Below are positions 47,268-59,196 of a stretch of 64,000 nucleotides of DNA, one piece after another. Position 1 is the stretch's first letter. Every line of letters begins with the position of its first letter. This DNA comes from Dentipellis sp. KUC8613. Taxonomy: Eukaryota > Basidiomycota > Agaricomycetes > Russulales > Hericiaceae. The stretch spans positions 1,835-65,834 of the forward strand of contig NSJX01000001.1 in NCBI GenBank assembly GCA_002286715.1. The letters run 5' to 3'. Both the position numbers and the translations under genes were made by a program. The notes beneath the pieces were generated by a model. It did not search any database. It was not told where the DNA came from and worked only from the letters and a program-made list of their open reading frames with translations.

Positions 47268-49497
47268 TCACAGCTCGTCCTTCTTCCCCTTTCCACTGCC
47301 GTTGCCGTTGTCCTCGAGCGGCAGGCACAGTGCGGGCGACGTGCCCGTGAACTGGTATTTGCACTTCTCCAGCTCCTCCACCGTCAGGATGGCGTTTTCC
47401 AGCCCGCACTCGAGTTTGAGCTACATCACAGCCCCGCGTCAGCGCCGACAGAATTTACCGGGCTATCGGTTGGCTGAACGTACCTGCACGCTGCGGAAGG
47501 GACCGTTCCAGCACTTCGTGCCCTGAGTATACATCTGCTTCTTATAATACTCGGGGGATCCCTCTGCGACGTTGGTATCGGGATTCCAAGAGGTGAATTT
47601 ACTGCAAAAATGTTTGTCAGCCTGTAGTCATCATGAAGGAAAGACATTAAACAAACCCCAAGCTGAACGTTTGGCCACCGTGGTTAGGCTTCTGCCTTGC
47701 CTCGTCGAAGAGGCAGACCTCATAAGTATAACTAGCCAGGTTCGTTAATAAATGTGCTGGGTCCCGTGTATTGTGGAGTGGACTCACTCTCCGGTATCCT
47801 TGCTCAAGCATGTACCGTCCAGCTTCTTCCACTCGCCCTGCTTGCCAAAGCCTGTAGGGTCAAAGAGTTCGCCGAGGGAGTTCTCCGCCTCCTCGAGTTC
47901 CTTCTTTGCAAGGTTGAGGCTATGCTCCGCGTTGTTGAACGCTTCGCGGGCCTTCACGAGTGCTGTCCAAACTTGGTCAATCGCAAACCATAAACGGAAG
48001 TGGGAGGGCACAATACCAGCATCATCGCCCGAAGTAGACTTCGCAACGCCAAATTTGTCGAGCCACGACACGACCTTGTCGCGGAACGCTTCGAATTGGG
48101 GAAGGAATGCATCCGGGACGTAGGCGGAGAGGTCGTACACTGGCATTCATGTCAAGGATCTTGGAACACAAAACATAGGAAACAACTTACAGAGGGACTC
48201 GCCCGCATCCTTAGGGCCGACGTGCTTGTCGTGCTCGACGAGCAGCGACGTGTAATCCGTGTTCAGCAGGGTGTCGAGGCCGTTGTCGAGCTGCTCAGCG
48301 GTCCACATGCCCTCCTCGAGTTCCTCCTCTTCCTCCTTCTTTTCCTCCTTGGCGGCAGGCTCGTCGTCAGAGCCTTCCTCGCGCTCTTCCTCGCCAATAT
48401 GGGGCAAACCGGCGAGGAATTCCCAGCCGCGCACTGCCTCGAGGACGGCCATGTCCTGGTAGTTGGGATTGTATCCCCTGCGGAGTTGGTCGAGAATGTC
48501 GCCGAGAGCATTTTCGCGTTCCACATGTTTCTTGTGTTCGCGTTGCAGGGACTTCAGGGCATTGTGGTGTGCGATGATAGACGTGTAGAGAGCTGGTGGA
48601 TCGTAGTGAGAGGCGAAGCCGCAAGTAATCAAGGGATGTACATACGTGATTGTTTCTTGTGTTCCAAAGCTTCAGCTGAAAGAGCTTCCGTCCGCTCCAT
48701 GATGTCTTTAAGCAATGAGTATAACTGTATACGAAACAAACCTTAGACTCGTACCTTTCAGACGAGCAACCTCCTTCTCCCGAACACTAATCTCCTTCTG
48801 CGACTCGGCGATGGTATCCTCCAAAGACGTCTTAGCCTTCTGCGCGAAGGCAATGTAAGTCGACCGGATTTTGGAGCCCTGGATAACCGCTACTATTAGC
48901 ACGCGCGAAGTCTTGCACCCAGATATAATCTTACCGTCTTCCTCAACCTTCTCTCTGCCTCCTGCTTCTTCCTATAAGCATCGCCAATTTCTGCGCACTT
49001 ATTCGGGCAGACTCCCGAGGACTCGTCGGACCCGTCACAGCACTCTACCTCTACAAGCAGAATCAGCAGGGTGTCACTCAGGTGCGAATATACCACCTAC
49101 CACAAAGGCCATCGTTCACCCGAGTACTAGGTATCTTAGCGCCGATGTGACCGACATTCTTGCAATAGAACCACGTATTAGGACACGCTCCAGTGCCTGC
49201 ACCACACAATGCACGTTATTAGCCTGCACGCAGTATAGTAAGTACCTGAGTGCTTCACTCACCCGGTTCATCAGTCCCATCCGGGCAGTCACAATAATCA
49301 TCATTCACAGCGTCCCAAGGAATCTCCTTCGACCCGTCCAAGCATGTCCACGTCTGCACGGAACCAGACTGCGCCTGCACGGGCTTGTAGTGGTGCAGGT
49401 CCTCGGGCGCGACGCCGTGGGTCTTGTCGACCTTTGCATTTGCGTGGACGAGTGGTACGGAGAGGGCGGGGAGGACGAGGAGCAGCCGGCGGAGCAT
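47268..49497 (-). CDS. GTB1: Glucosidase II beta subunit (ER quality control)
   Basis: The non-catalytic beta subunit retains and guides glucosidase II, which trims glucose from N-glycans. The product starts with a signal peptide (MLRRLLLVLPALSVPLVHA) and has two LDL-receptor-A-like Cys modules ending DYCDCPDGTDEP and VECCDGSDES near residues 65-125. A long coiled coil with a Glu/Lys-rich acidic stretch follows near 48260-48390. The C-terminal mannose-6-phosphate-receptor-homology domain runs YTYEVCLFDEA to LECGLENAI. It ends in KDEL (stop 47268-47270), an ER-retrieval signal. There are about ten exons; I did not count every junction. The start at 49497 was chosen because it begins the signal peptide. 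Its 3' end is 245 bp from that of RPC1. Confidence 0.95.
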
Positions 49498-50353
49498 TTG
49501 TTCTTCGCCTCTGGGCACGTCGGACACGCTAACCCAGGCACTCTGGAAGTATTGACGTGGACGCGTCGGGCGCTGTTGTTCCTTGTTTGCTCCTTGTCTC
49601 CACAGATTACTACAACAATCATACTTACTTACCCCCAGCTAGTCAAACATATCCTAGCGTTCCTTGCTCACTCTATTGCTGCTCTTGTGTCTGCCGAATA
49701 TACAGAGCAACCCCACAAATTTTGTCCTATCGTATGTCAATTTTTTCTCGAGCTTGAGACTCTTTCGACTGTCTTCAAGTTGTCCAACTGAACAATTCTC
49801 GACTCTCGAGCTCGTATTCTCTTCAGATGTACAGGCCTTTGGAGCAGCTGTCCTACGCGTAATTTCTCCCATATACCAATTCCGAAATATAGCTCTATAA
49901 CCGTCCCGCGTCTCTTCCGAGTCCCGCAGTATCGCCCAAGGTGGCACCTAGACATCGCGCTGCTTCTCGACCTTGGCTCAGGCAGACCCGGACACCTTCA
50001 GCATAATTTCCGGCGGAAGCTTCGAAAGACGGTGTCCCTCGCCGACGCACGACTCTGACCTCACGCAGGCGCCGTTCACGACATTGTAGACAGGAACGGT
50101 ACGTAAATCGTATCCCCAAGAACGGCATGCCTCTTGCTTTATGTCCCCTTGAACCGGTGTTTCGCAGAAACTTGGACAGCAGCGCGCTCATACCACCCAA
50201 CGTGACCCGCACCATCATATATCACATTCGGGAAACTTCATGACAGCGCCAAATATCGCTCTCCCGGTCCGTCCAGAGGTCCATGCAACGCTCGAACGCA
50301 CCCGTCACTGTACGGAACTGTCCAGATAGTCTAGGTCAGAGTCAGGCCAGAAG
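49498..50353. other. Intergenic region, nothing recognised
   Basis: Lies between the divergent glucosidase II beta and the small secreted protein genes. Open frames on both strands are Arg/Ser-rich and unconvincing. Confidence 0.5.
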
Positions 50354-50361
50354 TATATAAA
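50354..50361 (+). promoter_or_regulatory. TATA box of the small secreted protein gene
   Basis: TATATAAA lies 52 bp upstream of the ATG at 50413. This suits a strongly regulated, highly expressed secreted-protein gene; it is the clearest TATA box before a host gene in the window. Confidence 0.7.
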
Positions 50362-50412
50362 CGCTCCCTCGCGACAAACTCCCTCCTGCAACTGAGAACC
50401 CACTCATCAACC

Positions 50413-50857
50413 ATGTTCAAAACCACTATCCTCCTCCTCCCCATGCTCGCAGCTGCAGCCACCCTCCCACCCTGGGCCTGCCCCGCCGCGCAGCCCAACC
50501 ACCTCTGCTGCTTCTCCTTCGGCCCACTCGGCAACCTCACCACCGAATGCGGCATCTCGGGATTCGACCCCAGCACGCCCTCTGCGTCAGGATTCTGCAC
50601 CAGCGCCTACAACCCCTGGTACGTCTTCTAAATTATATTGCGTTACTCAAGGTGCGTTGCGTTGTCGCTGTGCTCATAGTTTTTTTTTGTTCTAGTTTGC
50701 AGGGTACACCGGCCGCCGCGTGCTGTGAGGATGTTATTCGTAAGGGATCTTGTTGCTTTGAGAAGGAATGACGTTGATGTGGTATGCGTGACTTTTAGCA
50801 TGTGCTGCAGGCGAAGATGGGCCTATTGGCGTCAACTGCGTTGAGGTCGAATACTGA
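50413..50857 (+). CDS. Small secreted cysteine-rich, hydrophobin-like protein
   Basis: Three exons (50413-50618, 50696-50739, 50811-50857) give 98 aa. The first about 17 residues (MFKTTILLLPMLAAAAT) are a signal peptide. Nine Cys follow at 23, 32, 33, 46, 62, 69, 78, 79 and 93. Leaving out Cys46 gives C-X8-CC-X28-C-X6-C-X8-CC-X13-C, close to the eight-Cys hydrophobin pattern, with two CC doublets. Spacings are slightly wider than usual, so it may be a hydrophobin variant or another small secreted protein family. One N-glycosylation sequon is at Asn41. Splicing is needed to bring in the second CC doublet and the last Cys, which supports the model. Confidence 0.72.
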
Positions 50858-51452
50858 TAGGCAAGAATCTGTCGGAGTACTCCAGCGCAGACCTTTTAGT
50901 TGAAGCTATAGCATCTATTAGGAAGTACTATCATCGATTTGTGTAAAGTAAAAGCGAACTTGACGAACATCTTCTGTCTTGGCGATTCAAATAAACCAAA
51001 GCACCTTTTATCTCGAGCCTCGGCGCTCGACCCAGAATAAGCAAACACCCGAGTCGTCTTGAACACGCGGAGCGCAAGTCACACGATAACGCGCACGGAT
51101 TTACAATAAACCACATTGAATTCAAGGGCTATGTAAAACACGACCGTAGTAAGTGCACAAGCGAGGCAAGCTACAGGCAGCTCCAGCAACTACATATCAA
51201 CAACAGTAAGTATCGATAAGTAGACACCGTAGCGTAACACTGTAACTAAAAGTCCAATGACCACAAGGGGCCACCCAAGTCCGTCGATGTCCGAGAGCAT
51301 ATGGCATATGTTACAGATAAAGAAAAAAGCAATGCGCAGTTGAGAGTGAGAATGAAGATGAGTGAGAAAAAATATGTGTGCCGAATCAGTAACCACGGAA
51401 CCCGAAACCAAAACCAATCCTAGTGTTGTCGTTGTTGTTGGAGGCCGCCGGC
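50858..51452. other. Intergenic region, 3' ends of two convergent genes
   Basis: AT-richer, no coding signal. Confidence 0.55.
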
Positions 51453-52929
51453 TCAGAGCCCACCGAAGACGCCCTGCTGCAGCTCAAAGCCCGAGGGCAT
51501 CAGCGACGGCACCTGCGGGGCCTGCTGCGTGCCGAAGCCGTTGCCGAACCCGAACCTGAAGTTGTTGCCGTCGTTGCTGCTGTTGTCGTTGTAGACGAGC
51601 TCATTGTACGCCGGCAGGCCGTAGTTGGCCTCGACGTACGCCGGCAGCTGCTCGGCGCCCATCTGGAAGTAGAACGGCGCCGCGTCGAACGGCGAGACGG
51701 CGACCTGCTGCTGGTTCTGCTGCGGGAACTGCTGCACCTGCGCCTTGGGCTGCTGCGCCCACGCCTGGAAGTCGACGTTCATGTTGACGTTGGGGAACGT
51801 GTTGGTGGCGGCGTCGGTGCCCATGAACGGGCCTTGGAGGTCGAGGCCGCCGAAGCCGTACTCGAAGCCCCCAGAGAAGTTGGTCGGGGCGATGCTGTTG
51901 TCCCCGTACATGGCCCCGGTCTGCGCGGGCTCGGCGACGGAGGGCATCCGGAGACCAATGGCGTGTTGCAAATCCTCGAACACCTTCTCGTTCCAGCCCT
52001 GCTCGGTGAACGGGTTGGCATCCTCGCTGGCGTTGACATTGAGGAAGTCGAACACCATCGGCGCGGCCTCAGTCTGAGGCTCAAGGCTAGCCGGAGTCGT
52101 CACTGGCTTGGGAGCGACACTCAACCGAGCGGTCTCCTTGGTCAAGGCGTCGACGGGGTCGGCGCCAAAGTCCAAAGTCCCAAAGCCGGGTGAGGAGGGC
52201 GAGCTGGTGACGGTCTCCCAGCTGCTGGACGAGCTGGCGCCGGCGGAGTAGACCGACGCCGAGCGCGACGGGGGCGAGCCCGCCTTGCGAATGCCCCGCT
52301 TCCTGAGGTCCTTCTTCGCAGCCTTCGCCCTGCGGGTGGGGGCGCTGGCGGGAAGGGAGAGTCCACGCGCGAGGTAGTACTCGTCCGTGTGGGACGCGAC
52401 GACATTGTGCTGCTGTTGCACATGCCGCGTCCGGGTGCTGCGGCTCCTGTAGGACTTGTCGCAGTGCGGGCAGTCAAAGTGACTCCCGGGCGAGCTGTTG
52501 AGGTAGCAGGGTATCAGTCGACCGTGAATGTGCATGAATACGGAATGGAGTGCGTACTGGGTGAGGAGGTGGGCCTCCAGGTTGGATTTCTGGTGCGCAC
52601 GGAAGCTGCACGTCGTGCACTTGTGCTTCTTGTCGTCACTGTTGTGCTGTTAGTGGGTTTCGCAAGGGAGCGAATCGACAACACGCACGGGCCACCTATA
52701 TGGGTTTCCTGATGGCGCTTCAGGTCCGCGGAACGGCTGAAGCCCCGCCTGTTGAGGCATCCAGGGTACCGGCACATGAAGCGGCGTAGAAGCTGTAATG
52801 AAGTCAATTATCTGGGAGCAGCGCGGACTGCGGTGGCAAACGTACGCTGGGCACAACGCTCTTCGGCAAGGCCTTCGCTGACTTGGAGCTGGGGCGCTTG
52901 GTCGTGGGCTGGGTACGGGGAACAACCAT
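51453..52929 (-). CDS. C2H2 zinc-finger transcription factor (three fingers)
   Basis: Four exons (52929-52846, 52792-52689, 52638-52558, 52494-51453) give 436 aa. Fingers: C35-X4-C40-X14-H55-X3-H59, C70-X2-C73-X12-H86-X3-H90 and C98-X2-C101-X12-H114-X4-H119. A basic nuclear-localisation-like patch (RRAKAAKKDLRKRG) follows near residue 150. The remaining about 270 residues are Ser-, then Asn/Gln- and aromatic-rich without a fold signature, as in activation domains; the protein ends in GVFGGL. Target genes cannot be inferred. The long upstream region fits a regulated gene. Confidence 0.9.
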
Positions 52930-54826
52930 GATGATGTAGGTAAAGTGCGAGGGTTGTTGAGTGGAGGGTTGTTAGAGGTGAGTTGAAAGGGCTAAGGCGG
53001 CGAGGGTAAGAGTGTAGAGCGCAAAGGGTAGTAGCTGGTAAAAGCTGTAGATGAGACTGTGGATCTCGAGTTGGGGCAAAGTGTTGCTGTTGGCTCTTTT
53101 GCCCTCAGAGCAGGGGGCATTATATGTGTTTCTAGCTGTGGCAAAACGTGACTTACCACTGCACAATGTCTCTGCCCTCGCCGGGCGGACGGGCGAGCCA
53201 CGGCGCTTCACGAGGGATTGTGGTTCAGGAACCGAGCCACCCGAGTGCTGATGGGCCTCTCCACGACGCCTCGTTGGAGGCGGGACACAGCATGCGCTTC
53301 GTTTTCGCCACGACCACTTTCCTAGAATGGCTGTGGCGGAAGGAAAGCGCGCGCCCCAAGCACGCGGCGGAGCCACTTCCGCTGCCGCGCTTGGGCCGGT
53401 GGTCACTGCACAAAGGGAAAACGTGGTACTCGCGTGGGCCTGGGTGGTAGGATCAGCACCGCATTGTGGTTGTCAATGGGGAGGGTTGCTCTCGGGAGCT
53501 TTCCGCCACGACTGAAAGCCATGCTGGTGGTTTCTGTGTGGTGCCGCGGTGCTTTCAGAAGTGGCGGCGTGCCGTAAGGAAGCAAACGTGGTGGTTGTGG
53601 TTGAAACACACAGGAACCAACCGAAGAAATGACTCCCAACGGATACCTCAGAGAAATGACGCAAAGTGGGAGGGTAGGAGAGGAGAGAACAACAGTATTT
53701 GGTCGCGAAGGGAGCGACTAGACTACAAGCTGGAGAACAAAGAGGCCCAAAATAAGCTTGCAATTGTTAGGGTCATGTGACCTCGACGCGTCGCGTGGGC
53801 GGCAGGCCCGGGCGCTCCCCTCGCGCGCTGTCTTGGTATCTGATTGGTTGCCTATCCAAAAAAAAACAGAGGGGAAAAAACAAGTCAAGCATAAACTGTG
53901 ATGGTTCAGGATATACCTTCGTGTAGATAAGTGTATGCCATTTGCATGCATATGGCATATTTCCCCTGCGGGGCGGTCTCAAGCGTGTAGACCGTGGTGC
54001 ACGGTTGTCACTGATCTGATAGTAAGTAGGCCGGCAAGCTATGCAAGGCACTTGGTTTGATACTCTGCGATTTCATTATATCAGAGAATGTGTACGAAGA
54101 TGGACTTTAATAAAAAGCTCACCCCAAGCTCGACTACAGTCCCAGGGGTGTTGTCGATCAAAACAAATCAGCTCTACGAGTCCAGGCAGTCAGGTGAGCG
54201 GGAATCATACAGGTATCGTGGTCGTTGAACCCAAGATGCAGCAGACACAGGTACTGTCGCTCGCGAAAGATTTTAGAAGATGGTTGATGACTGTAGCTAG
54301 AAACCCAGGTCTAGAGAGCGTCTGAAACCGAACCGTGACAGTCTTTGCACCCATGCAGCACTTGCAACAGGTACGGTCTACTCCGACTGATTTCAAAATA
54401 GTCAAATTGCTTGGCCCAGCGTCGAAACGGCAAGCGTTGCACTCACGGAGTTTCTTGTCAGTAGCGCATGGTCTCTCGTCAAAGGAAGTACTTCTCGCTG
54501 GTGCGCGATACGGGGTCCATACTTATCGCCATGGGTGAGAGAATTTTCGAGTACAAATGGTACATATGGAGGCAAGCCGAGGGCTACAGATGGATTGAAG
54601 AGGAGGAGAAAGGGTAGTGCGATAATGCTGTGGGACGCGGTGGGAAGATTTGACGTCAGCTCAGTCAGACTCGAAAGACCTTTGCCCCATTGGTCGCGTC
54701 AAGTGCCTCCAATTACCCCCTCCGACACGCCCAAAGTTCATCAATCCCCCGGCCCCATTCCGTGTTCTTCCACTCACCCTCATCTTCAGAAGTACTTCGA
54801 CTGTCCAAGGTGGTTCGCGCAAATTT
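52930..54826. other. Long intergenic region between transcription factor and carrier
   Basis: No gene recognised in 1.9 kb. The part next to 52929 probably holds the 5' leader and promoter of the transcription factor. Short frames on both strands lack domains. Two loosely similar blocks near 54225-54260 and 54345-54380 (atgcagca...caggtac) were noticed. Confidence 0.45.
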
Positions 54827-56224
54827 ATGAGCAATGTCAGCCATCACCTGGTCTCCGGTGCGTATAGTCGGAAGGCCGCACGAGTAATATCTGAATAGGG
54901 TCCGTTTACAGGCGCGTTGTCTGGGTTCGCGTCGACCGCATTTCTCCAGCCTTGTACGCATAATAAAATTTGGCGCATGGTCTAATCTAACGTGTTGTTT
55001 CCTTAGTCGACCTCCTGAAAACGCGTCTGCAGCAGGGTGACGGTGCAGAAAGTGCGAGGTAATGGTGTTGGTCTACATTCAGGTCATTTGACGAATTACC
55101 CCGCTTACACACGACTGACAGGAGATCCGGGCGTCTCGCCCAGACAATCAGGAACATTGTCGCATCCAATGGTATTACTGGCCTCTGGCGAGGAACCTCT
55201 GCGTCTCTTCTACGGTCAATGGATTCTCTCCTACCACGGCTGCCATGGCTGACAGCCCTTTTCGTGCAGCAATGTTCCCGGCATCGCGCTGTACATGACT
55301 GGACTCAATCAAGTTCGCACAGCGATGGCCACCTCACCCTACTTTGCGAGCGTCCGTGCGGCCGATGCATCGAAGCACGCCTCGGTCTTGCCGAAGCTGA
55401 CAAGCCAGGGCAACCTCGTAGCGGGCGCCACGACGCGAGTCGCTGTAGGGTTTCTTCTTAACCCCATCTCCGTTCTCAAAGCCCGATATGAGGTGAGCAC
55501 GACGCCCCGCGAACCACGCATGTCCACATCTCGTCACCGCTAAACCCTTCCTTCCGTCCGTCCGTGCAGAGCGACGTCTACGCTTACCGCACCCTCACAT
55601 CCGCATTCGCGTCCATTGTACGCTCCGGGCCGTCCGAGCTCTTCCGGGGCTTCCTCGCCTCCTCCATGCGCGACGCGCCGTACGCCGGCCTCTTTGTCGT
55701 CTGCTACGAGAGCATCAAACGTGAAGCTAGTGAGAGCCCATGAGACTGTCCGTTCCCACCTCCCATTTCTAATCAGAACGCAGCACTATTCCTACCCCCA
55801 TCCTCTCAGGCCAGCTCCGCTGTGATCCATAGTGGGTCGGCGGCAGCCGCTGGGACTATCGCCACGCTAGCCACGCACCCCTTCGATGTCATTAAGGTGC
55901 GTCTTCTCTGCCGCCCATGTTCATTTGATATAGGTACTAATTCGATACAATAGACGAAAATGCAAATATACTCGGGTGGTCAGTATCGCGGTCTGAGCGA
56001 GACCGTTCGGACAGTACTACACGTGCGTCTACCTCTCGTGAACTACGCACCCAATCGCTCGGAGTTTTGACTTTGCTTTCTAGCAACGCGGCATCGCCGG
56101 CTTCTTCGACGGCGCCTCCCTCCGCCTCTCACGCAAGATCTTCTCATCCGCCCTCGGCTGGGCAGTCTACGAATCCGTCTTGCTGTTCATTCGCACGCAA
56201 CCCCTCCAATCACCCCTGCACTGA
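54827..56224 (+). CDS. HEM25: Mitochondrial glycine carrier, Hem25/SLC25A38 type
   Basis: This inner-membrane carrier brings glycine into mitochondria for the first step of heme synthesis. Nine exons (54827-54857, 54912-54953, 55007-55058, 55122-55214, 55270-55492, 55570-55729, 55784-55896, 55954-56022, 56084-56224) give 307 aa with three carrier repeats. The Px(D/x)xx(K/R)x(K/R) signatures are [22 protein letters not shown] and HPFDVIKTKMQ; the changed acidic residue in repeat 2 is normal for this subfamily. The [19 protein letters not shown] start is diagnostic of SLC25A38. Its stop is 72 bp from the stop of the convergent acyl-CoA dehydrogenase gene. Confidence 0.93.
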
Positions 56225-56296
56225 CAAATGATAGAATACAACTTTATAGTATATGCGACTGTATAATGCCCAGGGGTCGTGAGATGGAGATACGGA

Positions 56297-57993
56297 CTAT
56301 GAATACTGCTTCTGGATGAACTTGGCGATGGTCTGCAGCTGGATGTTCGATGTGCCCTCGTAGATCGCGCCCTGCACATTACAGACACCCGCACCATTAA
56401 TCGTCTGCCCCTACACGTTAATACACGAGAACCACTCACGATCTTCGAGTCCCGCCAGTACTTCTCGATGCCCGTCTCGCGCGTGAAGCCGAGACCGCCC
56501 GCCCACTCGATCGCCCGGCCCGACACGCTCTGCGCGACCTGGCTCGCCCAGTACTTCGCCATGGCCGCCTCCTTGGTGAAATTCTTGCCCTCCTCCTTCA
56601 GGCGCGCGGCGTTGTACGTCATCAGCCGTGCGCTCTCGAGCTCAATCGCCGCCTGCGCGATCTGGAACTGCATGCCCTGGAAGGTGCCGATCGCCTGCCC
56701 GAACTGCTTGCGCTCGTACGTGTACGGGACGGCCTTGTCGAAGGCGCCCTGCGCGAGACCGAGCATCTGCGCCGCGATACCGATGCGGCCTGCATGGCGA
56801 TAGCAATGCACGTTAGTACACCATAAATGCCATTTTCAAGCATAGACGACGCACCCTCGTTCAGGATCTCGATGGCAATCTTGTACCCCTTGCCCTCGCC
56901 GCCAATGACGTTCTCAGCAGGGATCTTCAGGTCGTCGAAGTTTAGCGAGCACGTCGAGCTGGCGCGGATACCGAGCTTCTGCTCCTTCTTCGCGATCTGG
57001 ACGCCCATGTCCTTCGTCGCGATGAAGCATGTGATTCCCTTGTAGCCCTTGCTGGGGTCAATCTACCATGCTAATGGTGAATAAGGGGTGTCACAGAAAG
57101 AGGTTGGCGGGTGCGTACGTTGGCGAAGATGAGGAAGATGTCGGCTTCGTAAGAGTTCGTAATCCACATCTTGGACCCGTTGAGGACCCAGTCGTTGCCG
57201 TCCTTCTTGGCACGGGTCTGTAGTGCAAACGCGTCGGAGCCAGATGCGGGCTCAGAGAGACAGAAGCAGCCAAGCTACACAGCACGACACAGTGCAGCAT
57301 GATAAGTCACCGATGACACAACAAAAAGGAAAGCATAAGTTACCTTCGACTCAGAGAGCAGGGGTAGCCACTTGTCCTGCTGCTCCTTGCTGGCGTATGT
57401 CCGCAGGACGGTATTCACAAGCGTGTTGTGCACGTCGCACATGACCGACACGGAGGGGTCGACTTTCGCGAGCTCCTCAATAGCGATGATTGCAGAGGTG
57501 AACGACGACTCTGCACCACCGTGCTCCGCGCTCGTCTCGATGCCCATAAGCTACAGAGGGGTCAGTTGTCACACCAAGAAAACGCGAAAGCCGAATCTAC
57601 GCACACCCTGCTCGAATAGTGTCTTGATGATCTCTGGGTCCATCATCTCGTTCTCGTCCATGTCCCGCACCTTCGGTGCTACGACATCCTGAGCAAGGCG
57701 CTGCACTGCGAACGGATAACCGTTAGCGACGCCTCCGACGCGACAAAGCGCGCGGGAAATGTACCAGACTCGCGCAGCAACTGCTCCTCCTCCGTAAACG
57801 TATGCAGAGACGCGACACCCGACTGGCACGCCCTCGACGTAGAAAACGCCCTACAAAAATTCCCTATAAGCACCTCACGTTCCCAAAATGAGCGCTTCCG
57901 CGCCTCGTTCCTCATCACGCACCTCGGGACCACAGCGCGTGCAACACGGGGCACAGCGGCAGGCTTGACGATACGGGCAGCTGAGCGTAACAT
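56297..57993 (-). CDS. Mitochondrial acyl-CoA dehydrogenase (short/branched-chain type)
   Basis: A flavoenzyme oxidising acyl-CoA to enoyl-CoA in fatty-acid or branched-chain amino-acid breakdown. The N-terminus is Arg-rich with no acidic residues for about 28 positions, a mitochondrial presequence. Visible family segments: [16 protein letters not shown]; the FAD-binding [13 protein letters not shown] and [11 protein letters not shown]; then [16 protein letters not shown]; and the C-terminal helix bundle [20 protein letters not shown]. The catalytic base lies in [10 protein letters not shown] near the C-terminus. This most resembles short/branched-chain acyl-CoA dehydrogenase, but substrate is not decidable by eye. 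It has about seven exons; the first ends at 57765. It is convergent with the glycine carrier. Confidence 0.93.
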
Positions 57994-59196
57994 TTTGTTG
58001 AGTGGAGGAGGTGGTTGGAGACGTTGACGAGTGCGGGGGAGGCTCGTTAAGAACGCGAAGGTCCGTCCGGAATATCCGTTGCCGACTCCCGTGATCTGGG
58101 GTAATCATATGATTTTACGGGGTACTCACGTGCTTGTGATACGTCACGCGTTTACTTTGTGCCGCTGGACGCGTCAATGCTGGTGCGGTTGCTCTCGCCC
58201 CCACCACGCTCTTCACTTATAGAGAGCTTATTATCTGCCCATTGGGAGGCATCGTCTTGAGAAAAGCCATCTCCGTCGGCGTGGTCCGATAGAAAGCGTT
58301 GGGGTATGATCTACATTCTATATGCTCACCATTCACAGATCGTCGGCAGCGCTTCCAGCTCTGTCTCCATGAGGGAGGCTAAAAGGATGAAAGTTGGATG
58401 AAAGCGGTAGGTGTTTTTGTTTGTTATCTTATATTGACAGCCGACTCGGACTTTGCTAACAGATGACAGGTCTGGGCGTTAGTCGTTAGCAGAATCGCTC
58501 GAGTCCCAGTCAGCACTCGAATTCTCCTTCAAGGAACGATCATCTTTCTGGCAGAGGCTGCCAATCAGACTAGTTCGAACCAACGCAACAGTCGCTCGCC
58601 TTCGGGCGCCCGCTCACAGAGCCAATTAGACGCAGATAACGGCAAGATCCAAACTGCATACTTGTATGTTCGGATCTCTCGATGGCTCTGGTTGTCATGA
58701 GTTCCGTGGGCAAGCGTTTATTTTATACTGAAGAAGCGCAGCTCTTGGTCTCGCGCTGGATATCCCCTGATAGAAGCGTGATGTACGCACGACTCGGGTC
58801 CTATTGGACCAAGTGTGCCATCGAATAGACATCTAATCCGATGGGAACGCGATTCGTGTACGGCATGTTTGTTACGGTGCGTTGTCTCCCTATTCCTTTC
58901 TTACGAGACCCTAACGGATTCCCAGACACGCCTTCGGTGTCGCTGCCGTATCAAAGAATTGGCGGCCATGTTAAATCGATTTGATGCTGTCCCTATTGTG
59001 CCCTTTCGCTTCCACCCCAAAGTCCTGGGTCCGACTGTCTATTTGCATCTTACACGCTTCCAAGCAAGTCTCGAGGATGCTGATGCAGAGCGCTACAATG
59101 TGAAATGGATAAAAGGGACACCTGCCCCGCGGTCAACCGGGGAGACCTGACAGGCCTTTCTCATACTTTCTCTCGCCCGACCTCTGCACCTCCACT
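57994..59196. other. Divergent intergenic region, no supported gene
   Basis: A 111-codon frame (58815-59150, plus) has no family features and ends just before the methyltransferase. No tRNA-like cloverleaf was found. It should contain promoters for both flanking genes. Confidence 0.45.

Noticed and set aside
47268..47279. KDEL end of glucosidase II beta as an anomaly
   Set aside because: Yeast often uses HDEL, but KDEL is a normal retrieval signal in many fungi and animals.
51423..52193. 256-codon plus-strand frame
   Set aside because: Antisense to the C2H2 transcription factor's last exon; Leu/Val/Arg/Glu-rich with no domain.
58815..59150. 111-codon frame upstream of the methyltransferase
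   Set aside because: No conserved feature and no link by splicing to the methyltransferase start at 59197.
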